Origin: Actinomortierella ambigua
Lineage: Eukaryota > Mortierellomycota > Mortierellomycetes > Mortierellales > Mortierellaceae
Length of the DNA: 64,000 nucleotides
Assembly: GCA_016098155.1 (NCBI GenBank)
Contig: JAAAJB010000019.1
Span: 57,486-121,485, forward strand
Direction of reading: 5' to 3'
Both the position numbers and the translations under genes were made by a program. Under the pieces are notes generated by a model. It was not told the origin of the DNA and did not search any database. It saw nothing but the letters and a program-made list of their open reading frames with translations. Each line of letters begins with the position of its first letter. Positions within the stretch are counted from its first letter, which is position 1. This document shows, piece after piece, positions 58,201 to 64,000 of the stretch.

Positions 58201-59928
58201 CCGATGGCTCCGGATCTGTTCCAGCGTTGACTCCATCGTTGTCTGCCACGTGGCCTTGTCGATGACCTTTGTCGCTTGGAACAACTCGGGAGTGCCTTGG
58301 GCCAGCACCTGGTCTTGCCAGGCCTGGAGCGTCGCGACTGACAACAACCCGTGCACATCATGCCGCACCATCAGTGCCGCTAGCTGCACCTTTTCCATCG
58401 CTCCGATCCGTGGCGCCATTGCCTCCTGCACCACACGCTCCAGGCCTAGAATCATCAGGTCCTGTCGACTCCAGGCACTCTGGACGAATGATGGCACGTC
58501 CAGCAGCCGTTCGTGGACGACACTGCCAAACCGCTGCAACTCGGCCTCGAACGCCGTCCTCGAAAGACCCTTGCCGCCCCGGAAGAGTGTCTTTGCGAGG
58601 CTGTCGTATTCGTCCGCAAACAATGCCTCGCAAAGCCCCTCCACGGTCGAACCCGCCAAAGGCGCCGGGCTATTGGTCTTGGTGTTGCCCCATTGAGCCC
58701 CCTCCTGGACGACGCCTGTCGACGCATCCGCGTTGACCGATGGCCGTGCCAGAATGAAATGTTCCTGGCTCGCCTGATCGGATCGGAACAGGTCCATGGC
58801 AAGACGATTGTTGGCGGACAAGGGCATGAAATCCCGAGGACTGAATCCCGAAAACTGTGTGCTGGTCGTCGTCCATGTCGAGCCCTGCTGTAATGACGGC
58901 GGCAGCGGTGCCTGTAGATCCAGTCGATCCAATAATAACGTCTCCAATGATGGAGGCGGTGCGCCTAGCTGTTGGTATTGGCGGAAGATATCGTCCTCAT
59001 CCTTGGAGAAGGTGAGCGATGAGGATGATGGGGGTAATAATGATGATGACGGTGAATTTGCAGAGAGTGCCTGCATGTCTTGAAGCATGTACTCTGGAGC
59101 TCGCTGATGGTCGCGTCTGGCCGCCCACATAGACTGTTGCGACCGCATCGTGCTCCTGAATGAGGCGGTCCTGAACAGTGATTCTCCAGACGACGGCAGG
59201 CTACGTGTGCTAAAGGGGTCAAATCGGAGCAAATCCTGCGTTGTCTTGCTGCCAGCAGCTTCGGATCTAGCTGATCGACCTTTGATCTGTTGTTGTTGCT
59301 GTTGCTGTTGCTGTTTTGGGGTCACCAACTGCGCTGTCCGTGAGCCGCTCGCGCCCCCTCCGACGTCTGGGGACGTCCTCAACAACAGAGACATATTGGG
59401 CTCCAGCATTTCCCTCGCGGCCTGTTCCGGGTACTGCGCGATCGACTCTATCCGGTCTCTTGAGACGTGGCCAAAAGACAACGACGATGGGGACGATGAT
59501 GATGATGATAGTGTCGAGGAGGGCGACTTTTTAAACTTTAACGATCCCGCAGTCTCCAGCTTGTTCGTTCGATCCACCATTCTCGAGCGAGGGGTCGACG
59601 ACGTCGTCGTTGTTGAAGGCACGTTGGTGGTCGCGGGCTTAAAGATGTCATTGGAGCTCCATGACAATAGGCGAGGTGACCGCAAGCGCGAGCGCGCGTG
59701 AGAAGAGTGACCAAAGGAGCGTGAGGTTGAAGGGAGATGGTAGCGGGGGTGGGTGAGACTCAATGGCTGGCGTAGGGTCATCCTGTACATGGCCTGGATC
59801 CAGTGCCGCGTTTCCCGGGTATCCATAAGCGGTCGGGTAGCCGTGGTCGTGGTGGTACAAGGACGCGTTGAGCAATGCGGCAATCGCTTAGCCGACGAGC
59901 GGCGAATGGATGCCAGTGGCAAAGACAT
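55270..59928 (-). CDS. Mitochondrial pentatricopeptide-repeat (PPR) protein, single exon
   Basis: It is 1552 residues. The first ATG is at 59928; the frame is open further upstream only without an ATG. The N-terminus (MSLPLASIRRSSAKRLPHCS) is basic and rich in Ser/Arg with no acidic residues, as expected for a mitochondrial targeting sequence. PPR helical hairpins run from about residue 635 to 1150, with recognisable second-helix starts: PSVVTYGVMIDGYGKQ, PNLPIFSSLLANLIRS, PNRYTYNTLLKFYK, PDVVAYTTVMQHA, PDLVTYSTLIEMVG and PNEVVLGSLMHVLIRHG. PPR proteins bind organellar RNA and control its stability, processing or translation. A Ser/Asn/Lys-rich low-complexity insert (residues about 925-980) interrupts the array. 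A polyGln run lies near residue 210 and a polySer run near the C-terminus. It converges with the TMEM184-like gene, 102 bases between stops. Confidence 0.85.
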   Translation of the reverse strand: MSLPLASIRRSSAKRLPHCSTRPCTTTTTATRPLMDTRETRHWIQAMYRMTLRQPLSLTHPRYHLPSTSRSFGHSSHARSRLRSPRLLSWSSNDIFKPATTNVPSTTTTSSTPRSRMVDRTNKLETAGSLKFKKSPSSTLSSSSSSPSSLSFGHVSRDRIESIAQYPEQAAREMLEPNMSLLLRTSPDVGGGASGSRTAQLVTPKQQQQQQQQQIKGRSARSEAAGSKTTQDLLRFDPFSTRSLPSSGESLFRTASFRSTMRSQQSMWAARRDHQRAPEYMLQDMQALSANSPSSSLLPPSSSSLTFSKDEDDIFRQYQQLGAPPPSLETLLLDRLDLQAPLPPSLQQGSTWTTTSTQFSGFSPRDFMPLSANNRLAMDLFRSDQASQEHFILARPSVNADASTGVVQEGAQWGNTKTNSPAPLAGSTVEGLCEALFADEYDSLAKTLFRGGKGLSRTAFEAELQRFGSVVHERLLDVPSFVQSAWSRQDLMILGLERVVQEAMAPRIGAMEKVQLAALMVRHDVHGLLSVATLQAWQDQVLAQGTPELFQATKVIDKATWQTTMESTLEQIRSHRGKMTKEAWEVRTMPFRTKLAIFRKSGILPTKGEYGAFMVLGLKAERYEQVYQAFHHLVEHGGAADTRLYTMYITALARQGRMDHAQEVLRGMERMGVAPSVVTYGVMIDGYGKQQDGAGMLAMLQEMHRTGLEPNLPIFSSLLANLIRSREFFKALKVHDRLVASQLELDDTTRNSLIKLLQHTKGSQAAYLSLLERLGATDDHHSSTARRRNRHGSSSSTTASTTKKTTSFKERGGDVDEAAVAAEAIRESPSAEVAGFNKVLDGFAQAVDVVQFTAAYKAMQKRGLSPNRYTYNTLLKFYKWSGSALQNSLEVLKEMNTKYPLKPDVVAYTTVMQHAAAVAMATAGKTTASPTSPSSSSTASTQSNNNNKNSSKNKNKNKNSGSSNSNNSSSSSNSANDAAPMDVAWDLYDEMMQRQVRPDLVTYSTLIEMVGQDPSCARARMMIRRHFIPGPHHHPGFTVSAECDRATGIGLAGQLYVQLLNQGLVPNEVVLGSLMHVLIRHGFIHEVEGIYSEMIGRKGMVPNTALLTNLIQGFGHVRDFEAGWKVWEFMVAQGVPRNAITYSHLVRLCERSFHPNYLEAMWWHQQKQQQRQQEHHSQLSRRAGSSSHEFDQYGVRIDRYGEEGINHHSNNNNRSTSVNRPSSKRLEKSAEKGRALGLSDTADRAMTPPPGAGYVDRYALPATDASDATATSSDGAKKSRIREWVPTEICEVIEKQMKADGVSWSKVQRFRKGIREMKPSDPIVAHMEQLSLDDASPSSSSMSSASALSDDPLDTATVAAGPVPAVVGLSEALVFEPLMTKGGRRGTRQVETGTQTQTLEVAGPGLGHDYVPQRTLPPNVYVAWDSEAHEPVVREWKESEDAEYQRLDSKAVLRQYPFLMNSPSEWHRAYRAGVIEPSASSSSSSSSSSSSSRAGGMTAKDEQMDAAHVKRVQKMEKRRVKALRTPAKSSWTEEAIEQMEEEERAYAIPGRS

Positions 59929-60455
59929 TGGTGCCTTGATTTCTCTAAAGATCGGAGCAGAGGGCCTGTTTATGGAATTGAACCTTGTTCGATCAGTTTG
60001 TCTTCCTTCTTTCAAAGCATGCAGGTGACATTCAGGGTGTCACTAACGGACGGAATCCATCCCATACCTTTTTTCTTCGTTTGGTGTCTCTCCAACGATG
60101 AATCCAGGGAGGCTCCACTCGGAGAATCGCAGATAAAGAGGTGCAAGTCTGTGGGGCTGGGTGTGAGTGTGGGAATCCCAGTCGAAGGGGGCTGTGTGTA
60201 GTGGAGTGGTCGGAAGGAATGGTCTTGAGGAATGATTGTCCGAGGATCAGTACTCAGGAACACAGAGGACAATTGTGGAAATAAAAGAGAGGGCGGTGGC
60301 TTTGTTTCGCATTCCCCATGTGCCTTCTCCGGCATGCCAAAAATTGAACAGAAAGAGAGAGAGAGAGCCAATATGGAACAAAAGACATACATTCGGATAT
60401 AAGAGGAACAAAAGGGGGACATGCTAAGCGACAGCAGTATGCTACAGAGGGTCTC
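59929..60455. other. Intergenic region between PPR gene and first GST-VOC gene
   Basis: A 527-base stretch on the 5' side of the PPR gene and 3' side of GST-VOC gene 1, both on the minus strand. A GA-rich run lies at 60350-60366. No gene is recognised. Confidence 0.55.
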
Positions 60456-61693
60456 TCAGTCCTTCAAAGAGCTAAAAAGAGAGATAATGTTACCATCGGG
60501 GTCCACAAGCTGCGTATGGACGCCCCAGGTCTCCGTCTTGGGTGCAAACTTAAACTCGACGCCCTTCTTGCTCAGATCGTCGTACGCATCCTGGACGCTG
60601 TGCACGTTAAAAGTGACCATATCTCCGCCACGCTTATCCATGTTCTCCAGCGTGCCCGGGCAGAAGAGCGTAAACTTGGTTTTCGAGTACGGCAGCGAAA
60701 ACTCCAAGTACCGCTGGTTCGCGTCCATCGCCGGCGCTGGGTTGACATTCATCGTGCATTCAAGTCCCAGCTTCTCCTTATAAAACTCGAGCGCCTTCTC
60801 CCAGTCCTTGGTGAAGTATCCTGCCGTCGACATGCCCAGGAACGGTGACGACGATCGGTGCTTCCACCGGCCACCGTCGATGTATGCTCGCAGACGAGGG
60901 TGGCTGTTCAGCCGCTGGTAGAGCTTGAACGTCGCTGGTCGCTCCTCCTTAAAGGCCTTTGCCGCCCCGATAGGGTAGGCGGTGAAGAAGTGGTCCATCC
61001 AATCATAGTAGGCAATGTCGGGATATGTCGTCTTGGCGTGCAAGAAGAAGCCGTTCGATCCATTCTTGACCAGGAAGCGCTCGAGACCGTTCAGGAAATA
61101 CTTGGCCGACTCGGCGAATCGCTCAAAGGCAGCTTCGTCGTTTGGGTTTGGCTTCTTCCAGACCTCGTCCGCCATCACCTCCATGATGTTGTCGATGATA
61201 CAGCTCAGCAGCATATCCAGCGTGGCATTCTCTTCGACGTTGGCGCCAACAAGACCAAAGAGCCGGGCAAGGTACCGTGTGAGCGCCTTGGTCTCGCTCA
61301 TCTCAAAGGTCGTGCCGTCAGGCTTGGTATGAATCAGCTGAGGCAGATAGCCAAAGAGCGTGTCCTTCTTGCCCTTGGGCCAGTCGGCCGGAGCACGGTT
61401 TGTGTAGGATGCCTATGTAAAACGCGGATCGTCGACAGGAAGATGGGCATACACATAGAGGATCACGAATGTGTGGTGAGTATGAGATTCTTTGCGACTG
61501 ATCCGAATCCGTAGCAAGAGAGGGAGAGGGAGAGGGAAGAAGAGAGTCGCGACCATACCCCAACGAATTCCAGCAGCAAGCGCGGCAGCTCGGCGCGGGC
61601 ACGGGTCTCCATGTAGTAGACCTCAAACTTTGACTTTTTCAAAAAGTCGCTCTTGATCTCGTACAGTTCATGCTCGACGGTGTCGTGGGTCAT
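60456..61693 (-). CDS. GST - VOC (glyoxalase-fold) fusion protein 1 (2 exons)
   Basis: Exons in transcript order: 61693-61559 and 61412-60456, phase 0, giving 363 residues. Residues about 18-95 are a GST N-terminal thioredoxin-fold domain. KFEVYYMETRARAELPRLLL resembles the sigma-class start in which a Tyr near the first strand activates glutathione, and LPQLIHTKPDGTTFEMSETK is the usual cis-Pro and Ser/Glu glutathione site. Residues 96-225 are the helical GST domain, with a typical tail (LYQRLNSHPRLRAYI). From about residue 232 a VOC/glyoxalase fold follows (YFTKDWEKALEFYKEKLGLE ... RYLEFSLPYSKTKFTLFCPG ... VDPDGNIISLF). The likely role is glutathione-dependent handling of electrophiles. The Glu usually found in DPDGNxIEL is Ser here, so metal-dependent glyoxalase activity is doubtful. 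The neighbouring gene at 62380-63700 is a tandem paralogue. Confidence 0.85.
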
Positions 61694-62379
61694 CTTGAGT
61701 GGGATGTAAGAGTGGGAGTTGGTGTGTGTGTGTGGGAGGGGGGTGGACGAGTAAAAAAGAGAAGTGTTCTGTGTTGTGTGTGTGTGTGTATGAGAAGAAA
61801 AATAGGAACTTCGATCAAAGAGTTTATATAAGTGCTTGTGTAAACAATGACTAGAGGAGAGCACGGGCTTCACACCGTCCTCGCCAGTTGACATGCAATA
61901 TTGACACTGGTGGCCAATTTGGAAAGCGGCGTAAAATGCGCACATCTCTAGAATATCGAATGCGCAGTTGTACACAACCTGTTCTTGTGTTGTGTGCCAC
62001 TGCATTGCTGAAAAAACACAATTCTAAATCTCGTTTGACCTCCTGCCACAAAACAATGGCCTCCAAGGAACTGAAGTATCGTGTCTGGGCCCTTTCGGGT
62101 GTTGAACTGGCTGTTGGTGGGGATGTTTTCTCCCACAGCACGAGTTCATGTTGCCTGCTGTGATTGAATCATCCCCTCTTGGCTTCCAACAGTCCATGGC
62201 CAACTCCACAGGTCTCCTCAGACAGCGCTTCATGTCAATGATCTCCATCTCTCGTTTGACTCTGCAATACTGGTTTCTCTCACGGTCTTTGAAAATACAC
62301 GGAAGACAATGAAATGATTTATTTTCAAAGCACATATTCAAAGAGATAATAAAATGGAAGGTCGGGGGAGTTGAAAGGC
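61694..62379. other. Intergenic region between the two GST-VOC genes
   Basis: A 686-base stretch. It has a (TG)n run near 61722-61732 and 61776-61790, close to the start of gene 1, and a TATA-like element at 61824-61831. The rest is the 3' side of gene 2. No separate gene is supported. Confidence 0.55.
61824..61831 (-). promoter_or_regulatory. TATA-box candidate of GST-VOC gene 1
   Basis: TTATATAA lies about 130 bases upstream of the ATG at 61693, at a typical fungal core-promoter distance. TATA promoters are common for stress-responsive genes, which would fit a detoxification enzyme. The match alone is weak evidence. Confidence 0.35.
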
Positions 62380-63700
62380 TTAGGCCGAAGGACCGTTGCC
62401 AGTGGAAGGCGACATGATCATAATCTGATTGCCCTCAGGGTCCGCAAACTCGCCAATACAGCCCCAGCCCTCGTCCTTGGGGCCAAAGGTGAACTCGACG
62501 CCTTTCTTGGCCAGCATGGCATGGACATCAAAGACATTCCTCACATTGAGCACGATCGAGTCTGCCGGCGTGGACTTTTGATAATCCACCGGACAATTCT
62601 CACCCAAGTAATCCACCGTGAACCTAGTCTCCGAGTGGGGGAACTCGTACTCAATGTAGCGATGACCCGTCGCCGGTTGGACATCCAGCACACAGTTCAG
62701 GCCGAGCGTCTCCGTGTAAAACTTGTGCAGCTTTTCCGGGTCCTTGGCGAAGAAGGCAGTGGTGTTCATCGACAGGAAATGCGAACAAGACTTGTGCTTC
62801 CAGCGACCACCGTCGATGTAGGCTCGGAGGCGTGGATTCTGGTTCAGTCGCTGGTAGACCTTGAAGATACCGGAATACAAAGACGACGATTCTTCCGAGA
62901 AGTGCTTCTCAGCCAATGCGGTGTATTCTAAAAAGAAATACTCCAGCCAGCTGAAGAGCGCAAGATCGGGCAATGTCGTCTTGTGGCCCAGAAAGTATCC
63001 GTTCGACCCGTTCTTGACCAGGAACCGCTCAAGGCCCTGCAGGACCGGCTTGGCCTTGTCCATCACACGCTCAAAGGCGGTCAGCTCGTGCATGTCTGGC
63101 TTGTCCCACGCCTCGTTAATCATGATGTCGGTCATGTTGTCCGTGATGGAGTCAAACAACATGTCAAGCGTGGCCTCCTCTTCGATGGTGGAACCCCAAA
63201 GCCCAAACAGGACAGCCAGGTACTTGGACATCGATTTGCACTCGGCGAGCTCAAACTTTGAGCCGTCAGGCTTGGTATGGATAAGCTGTGGAAGATAGCC
63301 AAACATGGTCTCGCTCTTGCCCTTTGGCCAATTCACTGCAGATCGGTTTCGATAATTGGCCTGTGTGTATGTTTAAAAGAGACGAAATTGAGCTAGATGA
63401 GTATGGCTTGTGAGGCTTTTGGGAGGATGGAAGCTGAAGCGCTAGAGAGTGAGGAGAGGGAAGGTCACTTACGCCAACATATTCAAGGAGGAACCGAGTA
63501 TCCTCTGCACGACCGTGGACCTCCATGTAGTAGACCTCAAAGATTGATTTTTTGAGAAAGTCAGACTCGATCTCGTAGGCGTCGTTTTCCTGGGTCGCCT
63601 TCACGGAGGTTTCGTGCACCTGTTTCTGCTTTTTGGCGTCCTGTGAATTGTCAAAGGAGACGTCCTCCATGGGTTCGGTGGCTGACTGGCGCTTTGTCAT
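62380..63700 (-). CDS. GST - VOC (glyoxalase-fold) fusion protein 2 (2 exons)
   Basis: Exons in transcript order: 63700-63473 and 63360-62380, phase 0, giving 402 residues. It has the same layout as gene 1. GST N-domain: IFEVYYMEVHGRAEDTRFLL, then LPQLIHTKPDGSKFELAECK. Helical GST domain: KNGSNGYFLGHKTTLPDLAL and VYQRLNQNPRLRAYIDGGRW. VOC domain from about residue 270: FFAKDPEKLHKFYTETLGLN, RYIEYEFPHSETRFTVDYLG, ADPEGNQIMIMS. The intron falls at the same codon as in gene 1 (GYVG/FVG then A-N/S-Y), showing tandem duplication of the fused gene. It has an extra N-terminal segment of about 35 residues with a basic run (DAKKQKQ) that gene 1 lacks. The terminal metal-ligand Glu of classical glyoxalases is again absent. 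Confidence 0.85.
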
Positions 63701-63916
63701 CTTTGTGTATGAGGGAAAGATGTGTTTAAAGTGGATAAGAAGGCTTTTGTGTTGAGGAGAGAGGGATGAATGAGTGAGAAGGGGGAAGGTGGAAACAGGG
63801 CCGGTTTTTATGTATTGCGAGAATGCCCAACGGGCTGATAATCCAAAAGCGGAAAGCGACCCAAATGTTCATTTGACAAGAGTCGTTGAATTTGTGCCCC
63901 CTCATTTTTGCACAGG

Positions 63917-63947
<31 letters not shown>

Positions 63948-64000
63948 ATTTCAATTACAACGCTTTTCCTTCCTTTTGAATTCTTTTTTGTCAAAATGTA
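63701..64000. other. Promoter region of GST-VOC gene 2 with a long T run
   Basis: The last 300 bases have no gene. A poly-T run of about 21 bases lies at 63928-63948 (poly-A on the gene strand), which may be a nucleosome-excluding element or a retro-derived tail. Confidence 0.5.

Noticed and set aside
59929..60015. Extra 29 codons at the start of the PPR protein
   Set aside because: Open but without an ATG. The ATG at 59928 begins a good mitochondrial presequence.
1..64000. CRISPR arrays, tRNA or rRNA genes, and transposable elements
   Set aside because: Looked for and not seen. The only large repeats are the four channel genes and the two GST-VOC genes, which are gene duplications without terminal repeats or transposase-like frames.

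Overview
The window is nuclear DNA from a filamentous fungus. Genes carry short GT-AG introns, coding sequence is rich in Ser/Gln/Gly homopolymer tracts, and the conserved genes are typical eukaryotic housekeeping genes (VAC14, cytosolic glutamyl-tRNA synthetase, a SOSS-B-type OB-fold protein, a TMEM184-type membrane protein, a mitochondrial PPR protein). The gene mix and an expanded family of beta-propeller/ion-channel genes fit an early-diverging fungus, most likely Mortierellomycota. That placement is inference from remembered family distributions, not something the sequence proves. No rRNA, tRNA, transposon or CRISPR array was recognised.

Layout. 1-191: end of a probable NSUN-type RNA methyltransferase (+). 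417-4553: VAC14 in eight exons (+). 4793-7705: glutamyl-tRNA synthetase in four exons (-), with a C-terminal WHEP-like domain. 8559-34305: four tandem, same-strand paralogues (copies A-D) of a 1536-1632 residue protein that joins a WD40-like propeller and a helical region to a six-helix TRP-like cation channel. All four share the same nine-exon plan. 34751-45783: a gene for a giant coiled-coil, low-complexity protein (-) with unusually long introns, one of which holds a 10-N assembly gap. 47081-49191: SOSS-B/hSSB-like OB-fold protein (-). 50292-55167: seven-helix TMEM184/DUF300-type protein with a very long charged tail (+). 55270-59928: mitochondrial PPR protein (-). 60456-61693 and 62380-63700: two tandem genes (-), each fusing a glutathione S-transferase to a glyoxalase-fold (VOC) domain.

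The main point of interest is the channel array. Internal exons have identical lengths in all copies, apart from a 10-codon deletion in exon 2 of copy D. The first intron separating propeller half from channel half is phase 0. Sequence similarity is mosaic: B and C nearly match in a propeller block, while C and D match best in the channel exons. The cytosolic tails differ, with a coiled coil in A and B and none in C and D. Promoter-proximal sequence is conserved between copies B and C. Together this looks like a locally duplicating family of putative cation channels whose sensor and assembly regions are diversifying.

The second unusual item is the GST-VOC pair, a domain fusion combining two glutathione/electrophile-handling folds. 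All exon models were built by hand from splice consensus, reading phase and remembered family similarity. None has transcript support.
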